A stretch of DNA of 64,000 nt from Salinibacterium sp. PAMC 21357 (GTDB lineage Bacteria > Actinomycetota > Actinomycetes > Actinomycetales > Microbacteriaceae): assembly GCF_000247645.1 (NCBI RefSeq), contig NZ_AHWA01000002.1:558001-622000 (forward strand), in the 5' to 3' direction. This document shows, in pieces, positions 28,390 to 37,446 of the stretch. The notes under the pieces are model-generated. The model searched no databases, had not been told where the DNA came from, and saw only the letters and a program-made list of their open reading frames with translations. The stretch's first letter is position 1, and every line of letters starts with the position of its first letter. The position numbers and the translations under genes were made by a program.

Positions 28390-28698
28390 CTACTTGATGC
28401 TGGTGATCTTGATGCGGGTCAACTCTTGACGGTGACCCTGGCGAACCTTGTAACCGGTCTTGTTCTTGAACTTCTGGATGACGATCTTAGGACCGCGCTC
28501 ATCGTTCAGAACCTCGGCAACGACCTTGATCTTCTCAAGCGCCGAAGCGTCGTGAGTGATCTTGTCGCCGTCGACGAACAGAACTGGAGCGAGCTCAACA
28601 TTGCCGTTCTTGTCGGCTGCGATGCGGTCGAGAACGACAATCGTGCCGACCTCTACCTTCTCCTGCCGCCCACCGGCGCGCACAACTGCGTAAACCAC
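28390..28698 (-). CDS. rplU: 50S ribosomal protein bL21
   Basis: A 102-residue ribosomal protein: [17 protein letters not shown] at the start, [21 protein letters not shown]-type C-terminal RNA-binding segment (here [20 protein letters not shown]). GTG start. First gene of the leftward rplU-rpmA-obg block. Confidence 0.97.
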   Translation of the reverse strand: MVYAVVRAGGRQEKVEVGTIVVLDRIAADKNGNVELAPVLFVDGDKITHDASALEKIKVVAEVLNDERGPKIVIQKFKNKTGYKVRQGHRQELTRIKITSIK

Positions 28699-28786
28699 TT
28701 TTGACCCTTACTTAACGATTAATAGCTAGAACTACTGAAGATTGTGGCGAATTCTGCGGGCAAAGCCCTGCACACGCCAAGGATCA

Positions 28787-28816
28787 ACGATACTCGACGT
28801 GGGCACTCCCGGTCAA
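28787..28816 (-). promoter_or_regulatory. Candidate sigma-70-type promoter of rplU-rpmA-obg
   Basis: On the minus strand TTGACC (28811-28816) and TATCGT (28787-28792) are separated by 18 bp, about 90 bp before the rplU start. The 316-bp stretch between rplU and the next gene holds this promoter and a short leader, and no gene. Confidence 0.5.
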
Positions 28817-29002
28817 ACGACACGCCCCTGCCGCTTTTCCCTGAGTCAGTCTTTAGAGACAACTCGGTGAAATTGAGAACGTGCACACCGGAGATTGATC
28901 GCAATCTCAACGATCACAATCACAGTTCAAGTGCAGCGACAACAATAGTACGCCGCAGACCCGTGCTCGGTCAAAAGCTCAACGTCACGATCAGCCCTCA
29001 AT

Positions 29003-29008
29003 TAGGCT
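29003..29008 (+). promoter_or_regulatory. -10 element (TAGGCT) of the DUF4031 gene
   Basis: TAGGCT ends 6 nt before the ATG at 29015; no Shine-Dalgarno. Suggests a leaderless transcript. Confidence 0.4.
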
Positions 29009-29014
29009 CAGATC

Positions 29015-29287
29015 ATGACTGTGTTGATCGATCAGGCAATTTGGCCCGCCCATGACACCGTGTGGGCGCACATCGTGAGCGACACATCACTCGACGAATT
29101 GCATGACTTTGCTGAGCGCGCCAGCATTCCACGACGCGGCTTTGATCTGGATCACTACGACGTGCCTGCCCGCATGTGGCAACAGCTTGTCGCTCTCGGA
29201 GCAGAACCAGTCGGAGTGCGCGAGTTTGTGCGTCGGCTCGAAGCCAGTGGGCTTCGGGTCGCCCAGCGCGACCGCCCAAGGAAGTGA
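29015..29287 (+). CDS. DUF4031 domain protein
   Basis: A 90-residue protein matching the DUF4031 pattern: MTVLIDQAIWPAHDTVWAHIVSD, LHDFAERA..PRRGFDLDHYDVP and a C-terminal ALGAEPVGVREFVRRLEASGLR. No biochemical role is known to me. It stands alone between rplU (divergent) and a convergent secreted-protein gene, with 140 featureless bases after it. Confidence 0.75.
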   Translation: MTVLIDQAIWPAHDTVWAHIVSDTSLDELHDFAERASIPRRGFDLDHYDVPARMWQQLVALGAEPVGVREFVRRLEASGLRVAQRDRPRK

Positions 29288-29427
29288 CAATTGCGGGCTA
29301 ATGGTGTGGAGTAAGCCGACTAGCGAGCGGACAAAACGTTGCAAACACAAAGACGCCATCGTTGAGTCGTGGCTCCATCGAGCCCACCAGCTCGTCGAGA
29401 TCAGAAATCGCCGTCATAACCACGAAT

Positions 29428-30831
29428 CTAGCGCCAGACGAGTCCGAAGCCTTCGACACTGCGGGTCACCGCGCCCGTCGCGATCTCCACGAAATAGGTC
29501 GTGACGCTCTGCGGACGCGGATTCATCACGTATTCATCAGAGTCGTAGTTGGCGACGTTCGGTTGCACCTCGACAGCCACAAACTGGTTATTCGGGGAAA
29601 CACGGAAGTCCAAGATCGCCCCTTTATCCCCCACCGTTCGATACAGGATGCGCGATAGCTCGCCATCGTCGAAAGCAAGCACACTGCTAAACGAACCACC
29701 GTTCTCGGCAACCAACACCATCTTGGCGACAAGGTTTCCCGCAGCATCCGCATCGGTTTGACCGAGGAACGGTTGCTCTCCATCGATTTCTGACGGGTGC
29801 AGCCGCAGTTCGTCTCCGTCTGACAGAGTGACAGCCGCGCTGCCGCGGGGATCGACGACCACCACCGTCGACCCGTCGGCCGACACACGATCGAACTCAA
29901 AGTAACCGCCGAGAGGCACGACAAGCCCTGTCGTCATGTCGACCCGCACCAGCGTGCTCTCGGTAGTGAGCGCCACGATGGTCGTCGAACCCGGCACGAA
30001 CTGCCAGCCAACAACACGCATCGGATCGCCGTCCAAGTCGGCGACCGCAACGACATCGCGCCCCCGATTCACATCCATCGTGTACAGCGTGTGCGAAATC
30101 GTGGGAATAGGCCCAGGGTCGGGGCTCGAAATTGTGAATCCTAAGAGCGAACCGGTGCGCGTGGCATCCAAAGCCGCCACCTCACCGACCTCGGGAAGCA
30201 ACACGCGTTCACTCACACCGGTGTCAGGGTTCACTAGGACGAGAGTGCCCGTACGATCCGCCGCAGCAGTCGTGACCGCAAGCACGTCACCCACCGGAAC
30301 AAACTCTTGAATATCCTCACCGGAGAACAAGACGGTGCGCTCTTGCGAGTCGATTTCCGTCTGCACAATCTCATCCGCCGACTCACCACGGTCAAGGTAA
30401 TAGAGCTGCGGCTGCCCCGTCGTGAACGAATAACTCAGCGTGGAGGTTGGTCCGCCCGAGGGGCTCACGACGCCCTCGACCGAGACCGTGTACTCCGTGT
30501 CGTAATCCAGAGCCTCAGCGAACTGCACAGACACCAAGTCACCATCACTCGACACCGTTGCGGCAGCCGCCGGCTCTACAGTGACCGAAGTGGAGTCGAC
30601 CGGTGCGATGGTCTGGTTCGCAAAGAGACGCAGGGTTTGATCCGACGACGACACCACCGCGTCCGTGTCGAGCTGAGCACTAGATAACTTGGGGCCCTGA
30701 AGATACCCCAAAGCCAGAAAAACTCCGCAAAGTAGGAGCAGCACAGCAACCGTCCACGCAAAAGTGCGCCGGAAAGACTGAGCAGTGTGCCCGATCTCCG
30801 GCGGACGAGGACTAATAGAGATAGGGCTCAC
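29428..30831 (-). CDS. Membrane-anchored protein with Ig-like and beta-propeller-like domains
   Basis: A 467-residue protein with one N-terminal helix (TVAVLLLLCGVFLALGYL, about 28-46) and an extracytoplasmic rest. Residues about 55-145 look like an SbsA-type Ig-like domain (FAEALDYDTEYTVSVEGVV..GGPTSTLSYSFTTG). The remainder is repetitive beta structure with Asp-Gly rich strands, consistent with a WD40/TolB-like propeller. Function unknown. Its start overlaps the end of the upstream permease-subunit gene by 20 bp, so it is probably the third gene of that operon. Confidence 0.65.
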   Translation of the reverse strand: MSPISISPRPPEIGHTAQSFRRTFAWTVAVLLLLCGVFLALGYLQGPKLSSAQLDTDAVVSSSDQTLRLFANQTIAPVDSTSVTVEPAAAATVSSDGDLVSVQFAEALDYDTEYTVSVEGVVSPSGGPTSTLSYSFTTGQPQLYYLDRGESADEIVQTEIDSQERTVLFSGEDIQEFVPVGDVLAVTTAAADRTGTLVLVNPDTGVSERVLLPEVGEVAALDATRTGSLLGFTISSPDPGPIPTISHTLYTMDVNRGRDVVAVADLDGDPMRVVGWQFVPGSTTIVALTTESTLVRVDMTTGLVVPLGGYFEFDRVSADGSTVVVVDPRGSAAVTLSDGDELRLHPSEIDGEQPFLGQTDADAAGNLVAKMVLVAENGGSFSSVLAFDDGELSRILYRTVGDKGAILDFRVSPNNQFVAVEVQPNVANYDSDEYVMNPRPQSVTTYFVEIATGAVTRSVEGFGLVWR

Positions 30832-31561
30832 TCGGCCGCTCCACTGCAGTCATGGTCTCGGGAACAAGCACGAGCGGCAGATCACTGCGCGAACTCGGGT
30901 TGACCTCAAAGGAACCGGTGATCTCGACCCACTCATCAACATCAAAGTCATTCGCCCAGTCCGGCGCATACACCGCAACTCCCGTCGGCTGTGCATCGAC
31001 AGCACAGCACGTGACCGTGAAGCGCGAGAGATAGAAAATGTTGGCAGGATCGTCATCGCTGGCGGTGATGAAGCCAACGACATCCGCCGTCTTATTCGTA
31101 TAGAAACTCGGGTCACTCGTCTGGCGCAGCAGCGAGGACCAATCGACGACGGTGAAGCTCGCGATTAGTTCGTCGTCTGCGTTTGCCACGTCATCCACGT
31201 TCTGACTGTCACTACCCACCGTTGAGCCCACGATGTCGCGCTGACTCGCGGTAGCGCTCGACAGAGTTGTCGGGGGCACAATAACCAACGAAATAGCGAC
31301 CGCACCGGAAACCAGAAGTGCTAGTCCCCCGACGACACGAGACCAGCCACGTCGAGTTTCGGGCTCATCCGTTGACATTGGTCTGACCGCGAGACTGAGC
31401 ACGCCAAGCACGAGCGCGATCGCGGCCATTACGACCGTGAAGACGACGTAGCGAGGGTGAATGTAGAGAACCAACTGCTGGGTCGCTGCAAGCCAGACAG
31501 TGGCGCTGACCGCCGTCAGGATCAGGATGACGCCCCACCAGCGTCGGAGGCTAGGCCACAT
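30812..31561 (-). CDS. TIGR03943-family putative permease subunit (YcgQ-like)
   Basis: A 249-residue protein with about four N-terminal membrane helices and a soluble C-terminal domain containing GFITASDDDPANIFYLSRFTVTCCAVDAQPTGV, a Cys-Cys motif typical of this family, then YAPDWANDFDVDEWVEITG. It pairs with a YcgR/YraQ-type permease encoded immediately upstream (11 bp overlap). The metal-like regulatory box upstream of the pair suggests a metal-related transport role (inference). Confidence 0.8.
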   Translation of the reverse strand: MWPSLRRWWGVILILTAVSATVWLAATQQLVLYIHPRYVVFTVVMAAIALVLGVLSLAVRPMSTDEPETRRGWSRVVGGLALLVSGAVAISLVIVPPTTLSSATASQRDIVGSTVGSDSQNVDDVANADDELIASFTVVDWSSLLRQTSDPSFYTNKTADVVGFITASDDDPANIFYLSRFTVTCCAVDAQPTGVAVYAPDWANDFDVDEWVEITGSFEVNPSSRSDLPLVLVPETMTAVERPSEPYLY

Positions 31562-32606
31562 AGTTAATCACCAGCCCAATGAAAGCACTCATCAGCGCGA
31601 CAACCAGCGAAAGCTGGACTAGAACCTTCGCCGTAAAGGTAGTGCGCATAATGGCGAGCATTTTGATGTCAATAATCGGCCCGAAAACCAAGAACGTGAC
31701 GATTGAGCCGGGCATAAAAGTACTTGCGAACGGCAGGATGAAGAAAGCATCGACGCTCGAGCACACGGAGATCACAAAGGCCAACAGCATCATGGCCAGA
31801 ATCGACCACAGCGGATTGCCGCCGAGCGAAACAAGAACATCGCGAGGAACAGCAACCTGAATCGCTCCGGCAATGAGGGAGCCAATAAATACGGCGGGCA
31901 TGAGCACGCTCGATTCACGCATGAAAATATCGAGGCTCTTCTCGGAGCGCGACTGACGGTGATGACTTGAATTGGACGAGCACTGAGCAGCGAAGCGGTC
32001 CGTGAGCATGGCCGGGGGCTGCGGATGCAGACTAAAAAGCCAGCCGACAATGTTAGCAATGGCAAGACCACCCAGAATTCGGCCGACGAGGATTCCGTCG
32101 TCGAGCCCGAAGGCCTGGTACGTAGTGATGATTGTGATCGGGTTAATGATCGGCGCCGCGAGCAGGAACGTCATCGCTTCCGGAACCGAGAAGCCTTTGA
32201 GGATGAGGCCACGGGCGAGAGGCACGTTGCCGCACTCGCAGACGGGCAACGCAATGCCAAAAAGGGAGATTGCTGCACGTCGAAAGACGGGCCGGTGGGG
32301 CAAATAACGCATCAAGAAATTGTCTGGTAGCCACGCCTGAACCACGATTGACAGCACAATTCCGAGCACGACGAACGGAAGTGACTCGATGATGACGCTG
32401 GTTGCCAGCGTCAAAAGATCTTGCCCGAGACCGGGAACTCCGAGAATCCCTAACTGCCCAGTGAATGCCCGTAGGCCAAGCAAGCCGACGACCCCGAGTG
32501 TGCCAATCGCCAACCACAACCAGCGCCGTGGTGAACGACGAGGTCGGCGAGGTCGATGATCGTGCCGATGATGATCATCGACGCTCGCAGACGCAGTAAG
32601 GCTCAC
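31551..32606 (-). CDS. Permease of the DUF318/YraQ (ArsP_1) family with His-rich N-terminus
   Basis: A 351-residue protein with about eight membrane helices. Family signature: ALPVCECGNVPLARGLILKGFSVPEAMTFLLAAPIINPITI, with a CxC in the membrane region, as in organoarsenical permease ArsP and YraQ. The N-terminus holds DDHHRHDHRPRR, a His/Asp cluster that could bind a divalent metal. GTG start, 6 nt after a TAGGGT -10. First gene of a three-gene operon controlled by a Fur/Zur-like box. Confidence 0.8.
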   Translation of the reverse strand: MSLTASASVDDHHRHDHRPRRPRRSPRRWLWLAIGTLGVVGLLGLRAFTGQLGILGVPGLGQDLLTLATSVIIESLPFVVLGIVLSIVVQAWLPDNFLMRYLPHRPVFRRAAISLFGIALPVCECGNVPLARGLILKGFSVPEAMTFLLAAPIINPITIITTYQAFGLDDGILVGRILGGLAIANIVGWLFSLHPQPPAMLTDRFAAQCSSNSSHHRQSRSEKSLDIFMRESSVLMPAVFIGSLIAGAIQVAVPRDVLVSLGGNPLWSILAMMLLAFVISVCSSVDAFFILPFASTFMPGSIVTFLVFGPIIDIKMLAIMRTTFTAKVLVQLSLVVALMSAFIGLVINYVA

Positions 32607-32612
32607 GCGCTA

Positions 32613-32635
32613 ACCCTACAAAATAATAATTCTCA
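32613..32635 (-). promoter_or_regulatory. Fur/Zur-like operator overlapping the promoter of the permease operon
   Basis: The minus strand reads TGAGAATTATTATTT (32621-32635), 2 mismatches from the Fur/Zur 7-1-7 consensus TGANAATNATTNTCA. It is followed by TAGGGT (32613-32618), a -10 element placed 6 nt before the GTG. A repressor here would block transcription. The region is strikingly A/T-rich against its surroundings. Confidence 0.5.
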
Positions 32636-32656
32636 AAACCCCGTGGACAACCGAAA

Positions 32657-35527
32657 CTACTGGTCGTCGCTAGGGGTGGCGGTGACGATCTTGCCCTGGC
32701 TGCTGGCACGACGTGATCCACGCGATCGACCTTGACCCGGTTGCTTGGGCTCAGGAAGAGCTTCCAAAACTGATCCGAGAATCTGCTCGGCATCTTGGCT
32801 GCTGAGCTTGGGCGACGCCGAAGGGCTCGTCGATGCCGGCAAGTCGAGAAGCGCAACAGCAGGTTCTGTCGCTTCAACAACGTCACTGGTCTGAGCAGCT
32901 GGCTTCTGATTACGCTTGTCGCTTTTTGCTGAATCAGACTTCTGCGACGAAGTTGTTTTGTCGGATGACGCTTGCTTGTTCGACGCAGATTGCTTGCTTG
33001 ACGAAGCGGACTTTGCGGGGCTGGAGGGCACCTCGACCGCGGCATCCTTTTCAGAGCCGTGATCTGCCGTGGCGATTACCGTACTGGCCGCTACGCGAGC
33101 GAGAGCATTGCGAACGTCTTCAGTGATCGCATGGGTGCCATTGCTGCCACCATTGCCATTGTTCGCTGCGGTGTTTGCTGATTTCGCGGCACCGTTCGAC
33201 TGCTGGCTTTGTGAAGCACCGTTATTTGCCGAACCGGAGTTATTACCACCGGCATTTCCACCATTGTTGTTGCCGCCGCTGTTGCCACCGTTATTGCCGC
33301 CGTTGTTGCTGCCGCTGTTGCTGTTTCCCCCGCGGTTTCGACCACGACGCCCGCTGCCAGCCTGTTCATTCTGACTTGGCTGCTGACGGTGCTTTGTTAC
33401 GGGGTCGTGGTGCACAACGACACCTCGGCCAGCACACACTTCACAGTTCTCACTAAACGTCTCGAGCAATCCGAGACCCAACTTCTTGCGAGTCATTTGC
33501 ACGAGCCCAAGCGAGGTGACTTCAGCGACTTGGTGCTTGGTGCGGTCACGGCTCAAGCATTCGACGAGTCGACGCAATACGAGGTCGCGATTGGATTCGA
33601 GAACCATGTCAATGAAGTCGATGACGATAATTCCCCCAATATCGCGCAGGCGCAGTTGGCGAACGATCTCTTCAGCGGCTTCGACGTTGTTCTTGGTGAC
33701 GGTCTCTTCGAGGTTTCCGCCCGAACCGACAAACTTGCCGGTGTTGACGTCAACAACGGTCATCGCTTCTGTGCGGTCGATGACGAGAGATCCGCCAGAC
33801 GGCAGCCAGACCTTGCGGTCAAGAGCCTTTTCGATCTGCTCAGAAACCCGGTATTCTTCAAACGAGTCGACCGTGCTCTCGTGCTCTTGCAAACGGTCGA
33901 GTAGATCGGGAGCGACTGAACGAACATAGCCCTCGATCGTCTTTCGAGCATCGCTGCCCTCAATAACGAGCTTGTGGAAGTCTTCGTTGAAAACGTCACG
34001 AATAATCTTGATCAGCAAGTCAGGCTCGGAGTGCAGCAGTGCTGGCCCCTGAGCTTGTGCGTTGTCGACCTGAGCGCTGATGTCTGCCCACTGGCTCGTC
34101 AAACGACTGACATCGAGCGTGAGCTGCTCTTCAGTTGCGCCCTCTGCAGCCGTGCGCACGATGACGCCGACGTTCTCAGGAAGAACACCCTTGAGGATCT
34201 TCTTGAGTCGCGAGCGTTCGGTATCGGGAAGCTTGCGGCTAATGCCACTCATCGAACCGTTGGGAACGTAGACAAGGTAGCGGCCGGGCAGCGAAACCTG
34301 GCTTGTGAGTCGAGCACCCTTGTGGCCGACGGGGTCTTTAGTGACCTGGACGAGAACACGATCGCCTGGCTTGAGCGCTAGCTCAATACGACGCGCCTGC
34401 GGCTTACCATCAGCAGAGTTCTCCGCTGCAGCATCCCAGTCAACTTCGCCCGAGTACAGCACGGCGTTACGACCGCGCCCGATGTCGACGAACGCTGCCT
34501 CCATGCTGGGCAGAACATTCTGAACGCGACCGAGGTACACGTTGCCGATGAGGCTCGCGTCTTGCGCCTTAGCGACATAGTGCTCAACCAAAACGCCGTC
34601 TTCGAGAACAGCGATCTGGATGCGATCGAACTTGGAGCGAACCACCATGACGCGGTCAACGCTTTCGCGACGCGCCAAGAATTCGCTCTCGGTCACAACG
34701 GGACGACGACGACCGGCATCGCGGCCGTCACGACGACGCTGCTTCTTAGCCTCTAGTCGTGTAGAGCCCTTGACCTTGGTCGGTTCGTTGCTCGGCTCGG
34801 CCTGCTTGCGCGGCTGGCGAACTCGAACGACAGTATTGGGTGACTCGTCGCCGGGGCGAGCATCTTCACCTGAGCGACGGCGGGAACGACGACGGACATT
34901 GCCTGCCTCATCTTGCTCACCGTTGTCATCGCTGCGGGTGTCGGCATTCGACTTGTTGTCGTTGCGCGCCCGCGGTGCGCGTGCAGGAAGGTCGGGCAGA
35001 TCGGGAGCTTGGAACAGCAGAGAGGTCGTCAACGGAGCCTTCGCCACCGTTGCCTTCTTCATTGCGGGTGCCTTGTCGCTCTGCGCGCCATCGTCAGTCT
35101 TTTTTGTTGACGACGCGGGAGCTTTGCGGGAACGCGAACGCGCAGGAGCAGAGCCCTCGGCGCGCGCGCCGGTGCTCTTGTCTGCGTCAGAACCAGAAGC
35201 GGCAGGAACCTCAGTAACCGATGCGGGAACCTCGAGCCCCACATGCTGGGCTGCGGTCTTGGCAGCCGGTCTCTTGGTTGCCGGCGCTGTGCGCGGCGCC
35301 TTCGCAGGGGCGTCAACCGTGGTCGACGTGTTAGCTGTCGGCTGCTGTGCCACTGGTGCCGCAGATGCTGGCGCTGGTGTTACCGGTGCTACAGCTGCTG
35401 CAGGTGCTTCGACCGGCGGCGTTTGCACCACGGGCTTCACTGCTGCTGCTTTAGAAGACGGAAGCATGCGGCCAAAAAGGCCCTTCTTCTTCGGAACTTC
35501 TTTCGACTTATCGTTTTCATTCACCAT
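32657..35527 (-). CDS. rne: Ribonuclease E/G
   Basis: A 956-residue endoribonuclease of mRNA decay and rRNA processing. Residues 1-280 are a disordered Ala/Pro/Arg-rich extension; then an S1 domain (IGNVYLGRVQNVLPSMEAAFVDIG...), the 5'-sensor/RNase H-like parts, and the catalytic DNase-I-like region with two Asp (VDVNTG, IDFIDM). The Zn-link CEVCAGRG joins subunits of the tetramer. The C-terminal 280 residues are disordered, starting with a Gly/Asn-rich stretch (about 715-790) and ending basic/Ser-rich, as in actinobacterial RNase E scaffolds. A long structured leader precedes it. Confidence 0.93.
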   Translation of the reverse strand: MVNENDKSKEVPKKKGLFGRMLPSSKAAAVKPVVQTPPVEAPAAAVAPVTPAPASAAPVAQQPTANTSTTVDAPAKAPRTAPATKRPAAKTAAQHVGLEVPASVTEVPAASGSDADKSTGARAEGSAPARSRSRKAPASSTKKTDDGAQSDKAPAMKKATVAKAPLTTSLLFQAPDLPDLPARAPRARNDNKSNADTRSDDNGEQDEAGNVRRRSRRRSGEDARPGDESPNTVVRVRQPRKQAEPSNEPTKVKGSTRLEAKKQRRRDGRDAGRRRPVVTESEFLARRESVDRVMVVRSKFDRIQIAVLEDGVLVEHYVAKAQDASLIGNVYLGRVQNVLPSMEAAFVDIGRGRNAVLYSGEVDWDAAAENSADGKPQARRIELALKPGDRVLVQVTKDPVGHKGARLTSQVSLPGRYLVYVPNGSMSGISRKLPDTERSRLKKILKGVLPENVGVIVRTAAEGATEEQLTLDVSRLTSQWADISAQVDNAQAQGPALLHSEPDLLIKIIRDVFNEDFHKLVIEGSDARKTIEGYVRSVAPDLLDRLQEHESTVDSFEEYRVSEQIEKALDRKVWLPSGGSLVIDRTEAMTVVDVNTGKFVGSGGNLEETVTKNNVEAAEEIVRQLRLRDIGGIIVIDFIDMVLESNRDLVLRRLVECLSRDRTKHQVAEVTSLGLVQMTRKKLGLGLLETFSENCEVCAGRGVVVHHDPVTKHRQQPSQNEQAGSGRRGRNRGGNSNSGSNNGGNNGGNSGGNNNGGNAGGNNSGSANNGASQSQQSNGAAKSANTAANNGNGGSNGTHAITEDVRNALARVAASTVIATADHGSEKDAAVEVPSSPAKSASSSKQSASNKQASSDKTTSSQKSDSAKSDKRNQKPAAQTSDVVEATEPAVALLDLPASTSPSASPKLSSQDAEQILGSVLEALPEPKQPGQGRSRGSRRASSQGKIVTATPSDDQ

Positions 35528-35808
35528 CTCTGGTGTACTCCTTGCCCTGTATAGGCGACCGCGCCACCTACCGGGTACTCTCTCGTGCGCTATTCCCCCG
35601 CCAAACCTATGGCTAGAGAACCGCTACTAATTCTTCAGGTCCTGCAACGGGCCCGTGGCTCGCGTTGCAGTTGTGCCCTGTCACGACACTTCGGAACTGG
35701 CTATCCGACTCGCGCAACAAGCGTTGCGTAACTGGTCCGGTCGCTATGCCCGGTAAGCCTTCTTGGTATTACTTCGAGCGCGGCTCGGAGTAACTACGGT
35801 TCATTATC
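35528..35808 (-). promoter_or_regulatory. Promoter and structured 5' leader of rne
   Basis: A GATAAT -10 (35803-35808, minus) predicts a start near 35796 and a leader of about 268 nt. Right at that 5' end is a hairpin (TTACT-C-CGAGC / GCTCG-A-AGTAA, 35769-35793). Further stems are CGCAAC/GTTGCG (35713-35728) and CTGCAACG/CGTTGCAG (35642-35670). No open reading frame is convincing. In E. coli, rne autoregulates through leader hairpins; a similar role here is inference. Confidence 0.6.
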
Positions 35809-35844
35809 GCACGCATTCTCAGAAAGTGAGCCTGACGCGCATGC

Positions 35845-35850
35845 GATAAT
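35845..35850 (+). promoter_or_regulatory. -10 element (GATAAT) of the VKOR gene
   Basis: GATAAT ends 6 nt before the ATG at 35857, pointing to a leaderless transcript; it lies 37 bp from the divergent rne -10 with the same hexamer. Confidence 0.5.
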
Positions 35851-35856
35851 CCCAGC

Positions 35857-36456
35857 ATGACTGTATCCGGGGTTCGAAACAGGCCCATTGTCCTCGCCAT
35901 ATTTTTAATCATTACCGGCGTGATTGGACTGTGGGCGTCATTTCAACTCATGATCGAGAAAATTCACGTGCTGCAGAATCCGGATGCTGTTCTCAGCTGC
36001 GATTTCAGCCTTGTTCTGCAGTGCGCGGTCAACCTTGAATCTTCACAGGGCGCAGTTTTCGGGTTTCCGAACCCCGTTATCGGGCTTGTCGCTTTCATGG
36101 CCCCGGTTGTGGTTGGAGCAGCAATCTTGGCCGGCGCTCGATTCAACAGCTGGTTCTGGGCTCTGTTCAACGCGGGTATCGCTGGCGCTTTTGCGTTCTG
36201 CCTGTGGCTTGCCTACCAAAGCATCTTCAACCTCGGCACGTTGTGCCCGTGGTGCATGGTCGTCTGGTCGGTGACGATCCCCATGTTCTGGGCCGTCACG
36301 CTGAGGAACCTTAAGGTCGGGGTGATCCCCGCTCCACGCCGACTGCGCAAAGCCGCCGCCGCCGCGTACAGCTGGGTGCCCGTAATTACGCTCGCTGGCT
36401 ACATCATCATTGCGATCGTCGCACAAGTACGGCTCGACGTTCTTAGCTACCTATAG
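35857..36456 (+). CDS. Vitamin K epoxide reductase (VKOR) family protein
   Basis: A 199-residue protein with about five membrane helices. Two Cys pairs are visible: a loop pair (SCDFSLVLQC) and the membrane active-site CPWC in GTLCPWCMVVW. Bacterial VKORs reoxidise DsbA-like proteins with menaquinone as electron acceptor, supporting disulfide formation outside the membrane. No thioredoxin-fold partner is adjacent. It is divergent from rne. Confidence 0.88.
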   Translation: MTVSGVRNRPIVLAIFLIITGVIGLWASFQLMIEKIHVLQNPDAVLSCDFSLVLQCAVNLESSQGAVFGFPNPVIGLVAFMAPVVVGAAILAGARFNSWFWALFNAGIAGAFAFCLWLAYQSIFNLGTLCPWCMVVWSVTIPMFWAVTLRNLKVGVIPAPRRLRKAAAAAYSWVPVITLAGYIIIAIVAQVRLDVLSYL

Positions 36457-36550
36457 AAGATTTCCGAAGGGTTTTTCGCTGCCCGAGCTACGCAAATTCT
36501 TGACGCCGCACTGCGTACTCACTCGACATATTCCGTTGTGAGTACATGCC

Positions 36551-36588
36551 AATGGCGAGAGCCCGACCGAAGTCAGGCTCTCGCCATT
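36551..36588 (-). terminator. Hairpin terminator between the convergent VKOR and ndk genes
   Basis: AATGGCGAGAGCC and GGCTCTCGCCATT form a perfect 13-bp stem with a 12-nt loop. It lies between two convergent genes, lacks a long T-run on either strand and may act in both directions. Confidence 0.6.
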
Positions 36589-36631
36589 TGCGGTGCCTGT
36601 GAGCTAATCACTAAGCACGATTCGTTGAGCT

Positions 36632-37048
36632 TTAGGCGAACCAGAGAGCCAATTCGCGAGCGGCAGACTCTGGCGAGTCACTGCCGTGCACGAGGTTCTG
36701 CTGTACGGCGAGGCCCCAGTCGCGGCCCAAATCTCCACGGATGGTTCCAGGAGCTGCCGTGGTGGGGTCAGTGGTTCCGGCGAGCGAACGGAAACCCTCA
36801 ATAGCGCGGTTGCCAGCAATGCGCAGCGCGACGGTGGGGCCCGACTGCATGAAATCCATCAGCGGCTCGTAGAACGGCTTGCCCTCGTGCTCGGCGTAGT
36901 GCTCCGCAAGCAGGTCAACTTCGGCCTGGACGAGGCGCACGTCAACGAGCTGGTAGCCCTTAGCTTCGATGCGACGAAGAATTTCTCCCGTCAGGTTGCG
37001 AGCAACGCCATCCGGCTTAATCAGTACCAGTGTTTCTTCAATGTTCAT
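36632..37048 (-). CDS. ndk: Nucleoside diphosphate kinase
   Basis: A 138-residue enzyme that moves the gamma phosphate between nucleoside triphosphates and diphosphates. Conserved: TLVLIKPDGVARNLTGEI, the Asn/Arg loop NRAIEGFRSLAGTTDP, and the active-site His in NLVHGSDSPESA. It is the last gene of ileS-folC-DUF4233-ndk and overlaps DUF4233 by 4 bp. Confidence 0.97.
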   Translation of the reverse strand: MNIEETLVLIKPDGVARNLTGEILRRIEAKGYQLVDVRLVQAEVDLLAEHYAEHEGKPFYEPLMDFMQSGPTVALRIAGNRAIEGFRSLAGTTDPTTAAPGTIRGDLGRDWGLAVQQNLVHGSDSPESAARELALWFA

Positions 37049-37446
37049 TGTGTCTCCTCAGCGGGGGTGGTCATGGTAGATGGACGAAGAATGGCGGCTT
37101 TGGCGGTGTCGATCTGGCGACCCTTGATGAAGCAATACGTCCAGATTGCCGCAAAGCCAGCGCCGACGACAAACATGGGGGTAAGGATGAAGCCAAGAGC
37201 AATTAGTCCACCCTGAAGCGCCCATCCAACCCACATCGCCCAACCGTGGTTGAGCATTCTTGCGAGCGTCACGAAGACAACGATCAGTACCGCTCCCCCG
37301 ATAAACGCCGGTGCGGGCGGCAGAGCCCTGAGGCCGAATGCGGCCAACGCCACAAAGAAGATCAGCGTTGCGTCAAGCACCAAAACGATGCTCAGCAGCA
37401 ACTCGGTCACTGAACGTGTTCTGCGCGGGCGAGGGGTTCGACTCAC
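37045..37446 (-). CDS. DUF4233 membrane protein
   Basis: A 133-residue protein with about four membrane helices and basic termini ([26 protein letters not shown]). It fits DUF4233, found in actinobacteria between folC and ndk, as here. Overlaps both neighbours by 4 bp, so translation is coupled. Function unknown. Confidence 0.85.
   Translation of the reverse strand: MSRTPRPRRTRSVTELLLSIVLVLDATLIFFVALAAFGLRALPPAPAFIGGAVLIVVFVTLARMLNHGWAMWVGWALQGGLIALGFILTPMFVVGAGFAAIWTYCFIKGRQIDTAKAAILRPSTMTTPAEETQ

Noticed and set aside
34620-35630. 336-codon open frame antisense to rne
   Set aside because: It mirrors the Ala/Pro-rich low-complexity part of RNase E and its leader; no ribosome site and no domain, while RNase E on the other strand is unmistakable.
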